From Bradyrhizobium diazoefficiens (GTDB lineage: Bacteria > Pseudomonadota > Alphaproteobacteria > Rhizobiales > Xanthobacteraceae), in assembly GCF_016616425.1 (NCBI RefSeq), contig NZ_CP067101.1, positions 4,650,001 through 4,714,000 on the forward strand: a DNA stretch of 64,000 nucleotides, given 5' to 3'. Positions 8,313-16,608 of the stretch are shown piece after piece. Under the pieces are notes generated by a model that saw nothing but the letters and a program-made list of their open reading frames with translations, did not search any database and was not told the DNA's origin. The first letter of the stretch is position 1. Each line of letters starts with the position of its first letter. The position numbers were made by a program, and so were the translations under genes.

Positions 8313-9344
8313 ATGCGCGCCGTCGTCATCCACGCCCCTAAAGACCTGCGGATCGACAGCTACCCCGATCCGGCCCCCGGCCCGGGCGAGGTCCGCGTCA
8401 AGATCGCCAATGGCGGCATCTGCGGCTCCGACCTGCACTACTACCATCACGGCGGCTTCGGCGTCGTGCGCATCCAGCAGCCGATGGCGCTCGGCCACGA
8501 GATCGCCGGCGTGGTCGCAGCCGTTGGTGAGGGCGTCACCAACGTGACGCCGGGCGCGCGCGTTGCGGTCAACCCGAGCAGGCCGTGCGGCCAGTGCCTG
8601 CATTGCCAGGAGGGCATGCGCAACCAGTGCCTCGACATGCGCTTCCTCGGCAGCGCGATGCGCTTTCCCCATGTGCAAGGTGGTTTTCGCGAATTCATCA
8701 CAGTCGAGGCCTCGCAGGCCGTGCCGATCTCGGACAAGCTCTCGCTGGCGGAAGCTGCGGTCGCCGAACCTCTGGCGGTGTGCCTGCATGCCGGCAGGCA
8801 GGCAGGCCCCCTGCTCGGCAAGCGCGTGCTGATCACCGGCTGCGGCCCGATCGGTGCGCTGATGATCCTGGTGTCGCGCTTCGGCGGCGCCGCCGAGATC
8901 GTGGTGACTGACGTCGCCGAGGCGCCGCTCGCGGTCGCCAGAAAGCTCGGCGCCAGTCACGCCATCAACGTCGCGGCCGATGCCGCAGCGCTGGATCCCT
9001 GGCGCGCCGGCAAGGGCGTGTTCGACACGCTGTTCGAAGCCTCCGGCAACCAGGCAGCGCTCCGCACCGCGCTCGACGTGCTGCGGCCGGGCGCCACCCT
9101 CGTGCAGCTCGGCCTCGGCGGCGAGATGACGCTGCCGATCAATTCCATTGTCGCCAAGGAATTGCAGCTCCGCGGCACTTTCCGCTTCGACCCGGAGTTC
9201 GAGCTCGCGGTGCGCCTGATGGGCGAAGGCCTGATCGACGTGAAGCCGCTGATCACGGCCACCATGCCGTTCGAAAACGCGGTGGCCGCCTTCGAGCTCG
9301 CCAGCGACCGCTCGCGATCGATGAAGGTGCAGCTTACTTTTTAG
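8313..9344 (+). CDS. idnD: L-idonate 5-dehydrogenase-like zinc dehydrogenase
   Basis: A 343-residue medium-chain zinc dehydrogenase. The catalytic zinc site is seen in GICGSDLHYYHHGG and GHEIAG, the structural zinc cluster in CGQCLHCQEGMRNQC, and the nucleotide fold in ITGCGPIGALM. The HYYHHGGFG signature is typical of L-idonate 5-dehydrogenase, which oxidises L-idonate to 5-keto-D-gluconate, the substrate for the SDR just upstream. The ATG at 8313 is preceded by AAGGGAA. The gene end overlaps the convergent DUF2380-like gene by 11 bases. Confidence 0.87.
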   Translation: MRAVVIHAPKDLRIDSYPDPAPGPGEVRVKIANGGICGSDLHYYHHGGFGVVRIQQPMALGHEIAGVVAAVGEGVTNVTPGARVAVNPSRPCGQCLHCQEGMRNQCLDMRFLGSAMRFPHVQGGFREFITVEASQAVPISDKLSLAEAAVAEPLAVCLHAGRQAGPLLGKRVLITGCGPIGALMILVSRFGGAAEIVVTDVAEAPLAVARKLGASHAINVAADAAALDPWRAGKGVFDTLFEASGNQAALRTALDVLRPGATLVQLGLGGEMTLPINSIVAKELQLRGTFRFDPEFELAVRLMGEGLIDVKPLITATMPFENAVAAFELASDRSRSMKVQLTF

Positions 9345-10248
9345 AGGCGTCGGCTGCCTGCTGGCTCTCGATCAGCCGGTCGCTGACCAGCCGCACGGCA
9401 CCCCGTTTCCACGAATAGTCGGCGCCCAGCCGCAAGCCGCTGTCGCCGCGCGCCAGCACCGCCCCGGTATGGGCATCGCGAACCTGGAAGCCGAGCGTGT
9501 ATTCGGTGCGGCTGATCCGCCGTACCACGCCGATCAACGATTGATCCGCGCCGAGCTCTTTCGCAATCGCCGCCTCGCAGCCGCCGCAGTCGCGTAAAGT
9601 GCGCGCCTTCACCGGCTCGCCGCTCGCGCCGCCGACGTCGACGATGCGATAACCGCCGGATTGGCCGAGAACGTCGCGCACGCCGGCGGTGACCTCGGCC
9701 AGGTACGATGCATCCGAAGTGGCCGAGGTGCCCGCCGAGGCGGCGGTCATGTCCTCGAGCTCGAACTCGAACACGGCAAGCGCAACCGGCGCGGGCCGCG
9801 CGAGCGCCGCGATGATCTCGCGGGCGACGAACCGCTCGGCGCGGTCCCAGGCCTCGTCGTTGTCGCCGCGGAAAGTGTAGAGCTTCTCGAACAGGACCTT
9901 CCTGGCCCCGGTATCGATCACGGCGACTCGCGCCCATTGCACCAGCGTGCTCGTCTTCTGGACGCCGCCGACGACCTTGAATTTTGCCTCGGCTTGTCCC
10001 GCGGGCGTGAGCTGATAGCGCTTGTCCGCCCCGACATCCCGCCGCAGCGCGACCATGAACGCGCCCAGCCGCTTTTGATGGGCGGCGGTCTGGTCGACCG
10101 GCTCGCCGGACGTGTCCAGATACTGGAAATCCTCGATCGCCACGCCGACCGGCGCTGTCGCGGCCGCCTCGATGCCCGCGCCAGCAGGCTGGATGTCCAC
10201 GAGGACAGCGAGGAAAAAAGCGGGGAGGATCAGTTGGGAGAGGTGCAT
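9334..10248 (-). CDS. Secreted DUF2380/DUF3280-like protein
   Basis: A 304-residue protein starting MHLSQLILPAFFLAVLVD and ending its signal near AGAGIEA, so it should be exported. Two similar halves are visible. Each has a strand VAIEDFQYLD or LAVFEFELED followed by a sugar-like pattern of small residues, then a predicted beta-rich core with ARVAVIDTGARKVLFEK and a Cys pair in RDCGGCEAAIAKELGAD. The family is of unknown biochemical role and is often found beside methanol or alcohol dehydrogenase regulators. Here it is divergent from a histidine kinase/response regulator pair, which supports a shared function, but no dehydrogenase is present in the window. A much longer open frame continues upstream to 11973, antisense to the kinase. 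It is rejected as a GC artefact. Confidence 0.72.
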   Translation of the reverse strand: MHLSQLILPAFFLAVLVDIQPAGAGIEAAATAPVGVAIEDFQYLDTSGEPVDQTAAHQKRLGAFMVALRRDVGADKRYQLTPAGQAEAKFKVVGGVQKTSTLVQWARVAVIDTGARKVLFEKLYTFRGDNDEAWDRAERFVAREIIAALARPAPVALAVFEFELEDMTAASAGTSATSDASYLAEVTAGVRDVLGQSGGYRIVDVGGASGEPVKARTLRDCGGCEAAIAKELGADQSLIGVVRRISRTEYTLGFQVRDAHTGAVLARGDSGLRLGADYSWKRGAVRLVSDRLIESQQAADASKK

Positions 10249-10437
10249 GAGCGGGGCCTCGCAGCTGGAGCGGTTCGCAAATTTCGGCGGCAGCCGGAGC
10301 CGCTGCAACGGGCACCGTCCCGGCGAGCCGCGGGAAAATTTCACGACATTGCATTGCGGTAGAGCGGAGCGCTTTCCGCGGCTGGCGTTCTGCCGTTTAA
10401 TGCGCAGGCGACAAACCCGTTCGCACAGGTGCCCCCG

Positions 10438-11823
10438 ATGTGGAACCGTCCGAGATTCGATCTCAAGGTCCGTCTGACGTTGCGTGTGGCTGCGATATCG
10501 GCCGCCTGCTTCGCTGCGATCTCCGCCTATTTCCTCGTTACGGCCGAGCGCGCAGCCCATGCGCGCATCGACGGCATCGCCGCGATCGTGGCGAAGACGC
10601 TGGAGCTGCAACAGGGCAAGGTTCAGTGGATGGCCAGCCCGCGCTCGGACTTCCCCAACCTCGACCCCGTTTCGGCCTATGTGATGACGCCCGGCCTGTG
10701 TCTGGGATTCCGCGGCGTGGACGGCGACATGCTTCAGCGCTTCTGCAGCGGTGCGCCGGCCCCGTCGAGCCCGCCGCCGCAGCTTTTCGCAGCCTTCTAT
10801 CGCAGCCTGTTCGACCCCGGCCGCGAGGCGGCACGGCCGGTGATCGTGCGCGGCGCGAAACTCGGCGAGACCGTGGTCTCGGTCGACCCGGCCGTACAGA
10901 CGGCGGAGGCCTGGCACGAGGCCGGCCGGCTGATGATCGCGCTCGCGATCGCGCTGCCGCTGTTGTGCCTGCTGGTCTATGCCGCGCTGGCGCGCGCGCT
11001 GCGCCCGACGCGCCTGATCCGGACAGGCCTCGAGCGCATCGCCGCAGACGACCTCGCCGCGCGACTGCCGCCGTTCGACCTCGCCGAACTCTCCGCCATC
11101 CGCGACGTCTTCAATCATCTCGCCGAGAGCCTCGACACCGCGCTTACCGAACGCAGCGAGCTGACGCGGAAGCTGATCGCGCTGCAGGACGACGAGCGCC
11201 GCCATCTGGCGCGCGAGCTGCACGATGAGTTCGGCCAGTCGCTCGCCGCCATCCGTGCGCTCGCCTCGTCCGCCCGCCAGACCGCCGCGCAGGACTGCCC
11301 CGCCCTGCTCGGCGAATGCGACGCCATCGCGCGGACGGCGACCGGCATGATGGAGACGCTGCGCGGCGCGCTGTTCCGGCTCCGCCCGCCCGACGTCGAG
11401 GAACTCGGGCTCGTCGCGAGTCTGGAAGGCCTCGTCGCGGGCTGGAACGGACGCAGCCGCGGCGAGACGCGCTTCACGATCCATTTCGACGGCGCGTTCG
11501 AGACCCTGCCCGCTGCGATCAGCGCCAACCTCTACCGCATCGTGCAGGAGGCGCTCACCAACGCCGCCAAGCATGCCGGCGCCACCAAGGTCGATCTCAA
11601 TTTGACGATGGCGGCCAACGAGATCGCGCTTGCCATCGAGGACGACGGCCGGCCGGGCGATGCGTCCGCCAAATCCGGCATGGGCCTGCTCGGCATGCGC
11701 GAGCGCGTTGCGGCCTTGCGCGGCCGGATGAACTTTGAAGTCGGCGCCAACGGGGGTTCGGCACTGCGCGTCGTCATTCCGCTCGCCGCCGCCGAGCGGC
11801 AATTGCTGGAGCATGCGGCGTGA
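10438..11823 (+). CDS. NarL-type sensor histidine kinase with HAMP
   Basis: A 461-residue membrane kinase: an N-terminal membrane helix at about residues 15-37, a periplasmic loop to about 160 with several Cys and Pro residues (LCLGFRG, RFCSGAPAPSSPPP), a second helix, a HAMP domain, then HisKA_3 with the H-box ARELHDEFGQSLAAIRA (His262) and an ATPase domain with NAAKHAGA and GMGLLGMRERV. This is the NarX/MoxY type that signals to LuxR-type regulators. It overlaps the response regulator by four bases, so translation is coupled. An in-frame GTG at 10429 is possible; ATG 10438 has CAGG just upstream. Confidence 0.88.
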   Translation: MWNRPRFDLKVRLTLRVAAISAACFAAISAYFLVTAERAAHARIDGIAAIVAKTLELQQGKVQWMASPRSDFPNLDPVSAYVMTPGLCLGFRGVDGDMLQRFCSGAPAPSSPPPQLFAAFYRSLFDPGREAARPVIVRGAKLGETVVSVDPAVQTAEAWHEAGRLMIALAIALPLLCLLVYAALARALRPTRLIRTGLERIAADDLAARLPPFDLAELSAIRDVFNHLAESLDTALTERSELTRKLIALQDDERRHLARELHDEFGQSLAAIRALASSARQTAAQDCPALLGECDAIARTATGMMETLRGALFRLRPPDVEELGLVASLEGLVAGWNGRSRGETRFTIHFDGAFETLPAAISANLYRIVQEALTNAAKHAGATKVDLNLTMAANEIALAIEDDGRPGDASAKSGMGLLGMRERVAALRGRMNFEVGANGGSALRVVIPLAAAERQLLEHAA

Positions 11824-12482
11824 GCGCCGCCGATGCGTCCATCCTGCTGGTCGACGACCATTCCGTCGTCCGCGAGGGTTATCGCTCCGTGCTCCAGAAG
11901 CAGCCGGGCCTGCGCGTCGTCGCCGAAGCCGCCGACGGCGCCGAAGCCTATCGTCTGTACAAAGCCGAGACACCCGATCTCGTCATCATGGACCTGAGCA
12001 TGCCCGGTATCGGCGGCATCGAGGCCGTCAGGCGGATCAGGCAGTGGGACAAGGGCGCAAGGATCCTGATCTTCACCATGCACCAGAATGTGGGCTTCGC
12101 CGTGCAGGCGATCCGCGCCGGGGCCAGGGGTTACGTCACCAAGACCAGCCCGCCGGAAACGCTGGTGCGCGCCGTGATGGACGTGCTCGCCGGCAAGATC
12201 GCCATCAGTCCCGACATCGATCACGAGCTCGCGCTGAGCCGGATCGGCGGCGAAAGCTCGGCCGCCGACGTTCTCACGGCGCGCGAGTTCGAGGTGTTGC
12301 GGCTTCTGCTCGCCGAACAGACGACGGAGGAGATCGCCGAGACGCTCCATGTCAGCCCGAAGACCGTGGCGAACCTGCATTCCCTGATCAAGGACAAGCT
12401 CGGCGTCGGCTCCGACATCGAGCTGGTCCGGCTGGCGCTGCGCCAGGGACTATTGACGCAGGTCGATCTCGGCGAGGCGTGA
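11820..12482 (+). CDS. LuxR/NarL-family response regulator
   Basis: A 220-residue two-domain regulator. The receiver domain shows acidic residues D12-D13 (VDDHSVV), the phospho-acceptor D58 in IMDLSMPG, a Thr in FTMHQ and Lys in VTKTSPPE. The LuxR helix-turn-helix is at about residues 150-205 (LTAREFEVLRLLL and ETLHVSPKTVANLHS). It starts with GTG overlapping the kinase stop by four bases (GTGA), so the two are certainly a pair. Its target may include the divergent DUF2380-like gene. The nearest characterised relatives control methanol oxidation genes in methylotrophs, which is a family hint only. Confidence 0.9.
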   Translation: MSAADASILLVDDHSVVREGYRSVLQKQPGLRVVAEAADGAEAYRLYKAETPDLVIMDLSMPGIGGIEAVRRIRQWDKGARILIFTMHQNVGFAVQAIRAGARGYVTKTSPPETLVRAVMDVLAGKIAISPDIDHELALSRIGGESSAADVLTAREFEVLRLLLAEQTTEEIAETLHVSPKTVANLHSLIKDKLGVGSDIELVRLALRQGLLTQVDLGEA

Positions 12483-12486
12483 TCGC

Positions 12487-13329
12487 TTACGCCAGATAAC
12501 GCGTCAGATGGCCTTCCATCGCGTAGAACGCGCAGAGCGCGAGGCTCGACCACACCGCGGCGCTGAAATACAGGAACATCCAGGTCAGCTCGCCCTTCCA
12601 ATGCGCGATGTCGTGAGTCACCACCCAACGCGTTGAGACGTCGTGCAGGCCTTCGAGGAAGCCGAGAAACGTATTGCCCTCGGCGTGCCCTGCCCGCCAG
12701 CGGCTGAGATACATCGGCACGTCGATGGTGACGAGGAAGGCCAGGAAGCAGGCGATGCCGACGATGCCCGCGATCAGCGCCCAGCGCACCAAGCCCTGGA
12801 ATTCCGGCATCAAGCGGCACAGCGCGATACCGGCCAGGAAGAAGGTCACCGCCCACAGCGAGTTCTCGATCGCGTTGTAAAGGAAATTGGTCGTCACCAC
12901 CGCGTACCAGGAGAAGCATTCCGCGATGATGATGATGGGCACGATCACGAGCGCGATGTTCACGGCCGTCTCGGCGCCGGTCATGACGCCGAGCTGATGC
13001 AGGATGATAGCCCATTGCGCGGCGAAGCAGACTTCGGCCACCGTCGCGACCGAGCGCCCGACGAAGACGCTGGAGAGCCAGGTGTCGAACAGGCAGATGC
13101 GCTGCACGTCGGCACGCGGCAGGAACGAGCGGAATGCGCAGCCGAACACATAGCCGGCGCACAGCAGGAACATCAGCCCGACGTCCGAGCCGCCGCCGAC
13201 ACTGCCCGCGACCGTCGGGTAGAGTTCGCGGTAGAGCATGAACCAGACGAGGATATTGGCGCTGCTCACAAGCGTGAGCGATCCCCACCACCACGCAAGG
13301 GGATTTGACCTCGCCTGCCACTGCAACAT
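12487..13329 (-). CDS. Polytopic membrane protein of unknown function
   Basis: A 280-residue protein with seven or eight hydrophobic segments, for example LVSSANILVWFML, VGLMFLLCAGYVFGCAF, NIALVIVPIIIIAECFSW and LWAVTFFLAGIALC. No known domain is recognised. Polar conserved-looking patches include LFDTWLSS, ECFSWYAVVTTNFLYNAIENSLWA and HDIAHWKGELTWMF, rich in Trp, His and Asn, which suggests a buried polar site rather than a simple anchor. ATG 13329 is preferred, with GGAG eight bases upstream; a GTG at 13341 would add four residues. It is convergent with the response regulator, five bases apart, with no terminator visible between. Confidence 0.7.
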   Translation of the reverse strand: MLQWQARSNPLAWWWGSLTLVSSANILVWFMLYRELYPTVAGSVGGGSDVGLMFLLCAGYVFGCAFRSFLPRADVQRICLFDTWLSSVFVGRSVATVAEVCFAAQWAIILHQLGVMTGAETAVNIALVIVPIIIIAECFSWYAVVTTNFLYNAIENSLWAVTFFLAGIALCRLMPEFQGLVRWALIAGIVGIACFLAFLVTIDVPMYLSRWRAGHAEGNTFLGFLEGLHDVSTRWVVTHDIAHWKGELTWMFLYFSAAVWSSLALCAFYAMEGHLTRYLA

Positions 13330-13462
13330 GAACCGCTCCACAAATTATCGATCTGACATGTCGTCGTAATAATCCTGTCACAAGACACCATGGAATCGCG
13401 ACAAAAATCTGTGTGTTCGGTCGGTCCAGCGCGTCCTCCAACGCAATGCTCGCGTCATGTCG

Positions 13463-13481
13463 TTGTCCACATGTCGGACAA
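13463..13481. promoter_or_regulatory. Candidate operator upstream of the IclR gene
   Basis: TTGTCC at 13463-13468 and GGACAA at 13476-13481 form a perfect inverted repeat separated by seven bases, about 60 bases upstream of the IclR-type gene. IclR proteins bind such short dyads and commonly regulate themselves. Confidence 0.4.
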
Positions 13482-13540
13482 TTTTACCGTTAATTCGGAA
13501 CTAAATGGACAGGACCGCTCGCCTTGTCTGATATTTCCGA

Positions 13541-14428
13541 ATGGCTCGGACAGATTCATCCAAACCGCGGCACCCGCTCTCCTCCGCCGCCGCAGTGCTG
13601 GCGGAGAGCGTCGATGATGCCGCCTTCGCCACGACGCTGGCAAAGGGGCTCGTCGTGCTCGAGGCGTTCAAGGCCGGGAGCATGCTGCTCGGCAACATGG
13701 AGCTGTCGACGCTGACGGGCATCCCGCGGCCAACGGTGGCGCGGCTGACCCACACGCTGGCCGAGCTCGGCTACCTCCGCTATGACGCCGAGCGGGCCAA
13801 GTACCGCGTCGCTGCGCGGGCGCTGCGGATCGCGCATCCTCTGCTCGCCGGAATGCAATTCCGCCAGATGGCGCGGCCCATGATGCAGGAGCTCGCGCTC
13901 AGCGTCCGCGGCACGGTCTCGATCGGCCTGCTCGACGCCACCTCGATGATCTATGTCGAGACCGCGCGCTCCGGCGACGTCGGTCCGCACGTGCCCGACA
14001 TCGGCATGCCGATCCCCGTGGTCATGACCGCCATGGGCCGCGCCGCGGCAGCAACCTTGCCGCCGGCCGATGCAGACCGGCTCGAGCGAAACATCGCCGC
14101 CGAAGATAACGAGCTATGGTCGGCGTTTCGCGACAACTACCGGGCCGGGATCGCGCAATGCAAAAGCCGCGGCTTCTGCACCTGCTGGGGCGAGTACATG
14201 GCCTCGATCCATGCCGTCGCCGCACCGCTGTTTCACGCAAGCGAATCGAAGCAGTCGTTCTCGATCAATTGCGGCATCCCCGCATTCCGGCTCCAGCAGG
14301 GTCAGCTGGAGGGTGAGATCGGTCCGCGCATTGCGGCGCTCGCCGACAGCATCCGCGCCGTCGTCGGGCAGGCAGAGCCCACGACGTCGACGCGCAAAAC
14401 CAAGACAATCACAAGCGCCTGGACATGA
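13541..14428 (+). CDS. IclR-family transcriptional regulator
   Basis: A 295-residue regulator with an N-terminal winged helix-turn-helix at about residues 35-95 (MELSTLTGIPRPTVARLTHTLAELGYL) and an IclR effector-binding domain at about 110-275 with family features YVETARSGDVG, MTAMGRA and the Cys-containing CTCWGEYMASIHAVAAPLF. IclR regulators control breakdown of aromatic and small organic acids and often sit next to a periplasmic solute-binding gene. Here the next gene is such a protein but truncated, so the regulator may have lost its main target. The C-terminus ends in a low-complexity Thr/Lys-rich tail. Confidence 0.9.
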   Translation: MARTDSSKPRHPLSSAAAVLAESVDDAAFATTLAKGLVVLEAFKAGSMLLGNMELSTLTGIPRPTVARLTHTLAELGYLRYDAERAKYRVAARALRIAHPLLAGMQFRQMARPMMQELALSVRGTVSIGLLDATSMIYVETARSGDVGPHVPDIGMPIPVVMTAMGRAAAATLPPADADRLERNIAAEDNELWSAFRDNYRAGIAQCKSRGFCTCWGEYMASIHAVAAPLFHASESKQSFSINCGIPAFRLQQGQLEGEIGPRIAALADSIRAVVGQAEPTTSTRKTKTITSAWT

Positions 14429-14498
14429 CATGGCTGGACCGCTCGAGGAGCGAAAGGTGATCTGAACTAACAGGAAGACCAACAACAAGGGAGGACGA

Positions 14499-14735
14499 GT
14501 GGCATCATTCAAGGTCACTCGCCGAACCGTGCTGGGCACGCTCGCAGGCGGCCTCGTCGCCAGCTCGGGCCTGACGGCACTGGCCGAGGATGCCGGGCCC
14601 TCGCGCCTGGTGCGGCTGATCTCGCCCTACGGGCCCGGCGGATCGAACGACATCTCCCTGCGTCTGCTCGCCGAAGAGTTCGGCCACAGTCTGCATCCGA
14701 TGTACGCGCCGCGGCGGCGCTGGCACGGCTCGTAG
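14499..14735 (+). pseudogene. Truncated Bug/TctC solute-binding protein
   Basis: The frame starts at a GTG after a strong AGGGAGG and encodes a twin-arginine-like signal (RRTVLGTLAGGLVASSGLTALAEDAG). The opening of the mature domain follows, VRLISPYGPGGSNDISLRLLAEEFG, which is the characteristic first strand and loop of the Bug (TctC) family. Bug proteins have about 320 residues, while this one stops after 78 with an unrelated tail (MYAPRRRWHGS). I infer a deletion that removed about three quarters of the gene. No other Bug sequence follows before the AHSA1 gene. Confidence 0.75.
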
Positions 14736-14804
14736 CATCCATTCCCGCTGAACCGCCGCGCCTCGCCGAAAGTTCGTGGGAACAGGCGCGGGTTCGGGCT
14801 GCGA

Positions 14805-15296
14805 TTACCCCTTCATGCCCGCCACATACGCCGCCAGCTTATCCAGCGTCTGGTAGCCATATTCGACCGCGCCGAAGCCGATCATGCCATCGCGCTGCGC
14901 GGTGGTCGAAGCCAGTTGCCGCATCATCAGCACCGTCTTGCCGTTGCTCTGCTCGGCGAAGGTGACGGTGAAGCGGAACATGCCGGGATCCTCGTCCTGG
15001 TCGACGCCGTGATCCATCTCCATCAGGTGCGGCCGCTCGATGCGGCGGAAACGCATGCGGTTCGGATAGACCGTGCCGTCGGGGCCGATCATGTTGAAGC
15101 GCCAGACGCCGCCGACGCGCACGTCGATCTCGAAGGTCTCGACCTTGAATCCCTTCGGCCCGAACCATTGCGGCAGATGCTTCGGGTCGGACCACGCCTC
15201 GAACACCAGATCGCGCGGCGCGTCGATCACGCGCGACATCACGATCTCGCGGTCCAGCGACCATTGCGACAGAGCGGGATTGCCAGAACTCGTCAT
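14805..15296 (-). CDS. AHSA1/SRPBCC-family protein
   Basis: A 163-residue START-fold protein of the activator of Hsp90 ATPase-like group. It shows the typical opening strand VMSRVIDAPRDLVFEAWSDP, the HLPQWFGPKGF loop and the strand VGGVWRFNM, ending with the long C-terminal helix GYQTLDKLAAYV. These proteins bind hydrophobic ligands, and in this arrangement they are almost always encoded with an ArsR-type repressor, as here. The ATG at 15296 shares one base with the repressor stop (TGATG), so the two are translationally coupled. Ligand unknown. Confidence 0.88.
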   Translation of the reverse strand: MTSSGNPALSQWSLDREIVMSRVIDAPRDLVFEAWSDPKHLPQWFGPKGFKVETFEIDVRVGGVWRFNMIGPDGTVYPNRMRFRRIERPHLMEMDHGVDQDEDPGMFRFTVTFAEQSNGKTVLMMRQLASTTAQRDGMIGFGAVEYGYQTLDKLAAYVAGMKG

Positions 15297-15685
15297 CACT
15301 TAGCACCTTTCCGTTTGGTTGTGCGGGACGGCCGCTTGATGGCCGCCCTTTCCTTCTCTTTCTTCAGCGTCATGACGTAGGCCTCGAACCGGTCGAGCCT
15401 CGCCTCCCAGATCGCGCGCTGCCGCTGGAACCAGTCCTCCGCGCCGAGCAGCGCGTCCGGGCTGAGGCGGCAGGTGCGAACGCGGCCGGATTTCTCCGAC
15501 AGAACGAGCCCGCTCGTCTCCAGCACACGGATGTGCTTCATGAAGCTCGGCAGCGCCATGTCGAAGGGATCGGCAAGTTCGCCGACCGAGGCCTCGCCGG
15601 CGCACAGCCGCATCACGATCGCCCGCCGCGTCGGATCGGCAAGCGCAGCGAAAACCTGGTCGAGGCGAGGCGATTGGTTAGCCAT
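15296..15685 (-). CDS. ArsR-family repressor
   Basis: A 129-residue winged helix-turn-helix protein. It has the opening LDQVFAALADPTRRAIVMRLC, a recognition helix around MALPSFMKHIRVLETSGLV and the wing VLSEKSGRVRTCRLSP. No metal-binding CxC motif of ArsR metal sensors is seen. Together with the AHSA1 gene it forms the common SdpR-like/AHSA1 pair. Two TTAGC-N6-GCTAA dyads lie over its start codon and 51 bases upstream, so it very probably represses itself. Confidence 0.9.
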   Translation of the reverse strand: MANQSPRLDQVFAALADPTRRAIVMRLCAGEASVGELADPFDMALPSFMKHIRVLETSGLVLSEKSGRVRTCRLSPDALLGAEDWFQRQRAIWEARLDRFEAYVMTLKKEKERAAIKRPSRTTKRKGAK

Positions 15686-15744
15686 GAGGCTAACTATAGA
15701 CGCCCCCGCGCATCCGCGTCAACAATTGTTAGCTCATCGGCTAA
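15678..15744. promoter_or_regulatory. Two matching operators for the ArsR repressor
   Basis: TTAGC-N6-GCTAA occurs twice, at 15678-15693 (covering the ArsR start codon) and 15729-15744, with start points 51 bases apart (about five helical turns). The two share the arms exactly and differ mainly in the central six bases. The likely promoter lies between them, so a bound dimer at each site would block it. Confidence 0.65.
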
Positions 15745-15787
15745 GTGAAGTTGCGTCGAGCCCTCAAGCGGCGGTCGAGCCCCCGCC

Positions 15788-16492
15788 TCAGACCGAGCGC
15801 GTCAGACCGCCGTCGACGCGAATGTTCTGGCCGGTGATGTAAGCCGCGCCGTCAGAGGCCAGGAACGAGATCGTCGCCGCGATCTCCTCGACCTTGCCGT
15901 AGCGCTTCATCGGCACGCTGTCGCGGCGCGCGTCCTGCTGCGGCAGGCTGTCGATCCAGCCCGGCAGGACGTTGTTCATGCGGATGTTGTCGGCAGCATG
16001 GGTGTCGGTGAAGATCTTGGTGAAGGCGGCAAGGCCCGCGCGGAACACCGCCGAGGTCGGGAACATCGCGCTGGGCTCGAACGCCCAGGCCGTCGAGATG
16101 TTGACGATGGCGCCACCCTTTTGCGCCTGCATCAGCGGCGTCACCAGCCGCGTCGGCCGGATCACGTTCAGGAGATAAGTGTCGAGGCCGGTGTGCCACT
16201 GCTCGTCGGTGATCTCGGTGATGGGCGCGCGCGGCCCGTGCCCGGCGCTGTTGACGAGCACGTCGATCCGTCCCCACTTCGCCATCGCACCGTCGACGAG
16301 AAGCTTCAAATCGTCGTTCGACTTGTTCGAGCCGGTGACGCCGAGCCCGCCGAGCTCGGCCGCCAGCGCCTCGCCCTTGCCGGAGGACGACAGGATCGCG
16401 ACGCGAAACCCGTCCGCTGCCAGCCGCCGCGCAGCCCCTGCCCCCATGCCGCTGCCGCCGGCGGTGACGAGCGCAACCTTTTCTGCTGCCAT
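15788..16492 (-). CDS. SDR-fold protein with altered active site
   Basis: A 234-residue SDR. The nucleotide motif appears as TAGGSGMGAGAARRL, the structural motif as VNSAGHG, and the Ser strand as IVNISTAWAF. The C-terminal segment YITGQNIRVDGGLTRSV is normal. The usual YxxxK pair is missing: the aligned segment reads PTSAVFRAGLAAF, with Ser in place of Tyr and Arg in place of Lys. A group of SDRs with this feature exists, so it may bind nucleotide or act with changed chemistry rather than be dead. It stands alone between the ArsR operator region and a GNAT remnant. Confidence 0.82.
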   Translation of the reverse strand: MAAEKVALVTAGGSGMGAGAARRLAADGFRVAILSSSGKGEALAAELGGLGVTGSNKSNDDLKLLVDGAMAKWGRIDVLVNSAGHGPRAPITEITDEQWHTGLDTYLLNVIRPTRLVTPLMQAQKGGAIVNISTAWAFEPSAMFPTSAVFRAGLAAFTKIFTDTHAADNIRMNNVLPGWIDSLPQQDARRDSVPMKRYGKVEEIAATISFLASDGAAYITGQNIRVDGGLTRSV

Positions 16493-16608
16493 GACCGATC
16501 ATCCCTTGAGTTGAGGCGAGCCGTAGGCTCGGCCTATCATGAGGCCTTCTACAGCCAGACTTGTCGGCAGGTCCATGGTCGAAGGACCTCCGTCATGAGC
16601 AATGCGAG

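Noticed and set aside
10249..11973. Upstream extension of the DUF2380-like frame to 11973
   Set aside because: The extension is antisense to the histidine kinase; a signal peptide begins at ATG 10248.
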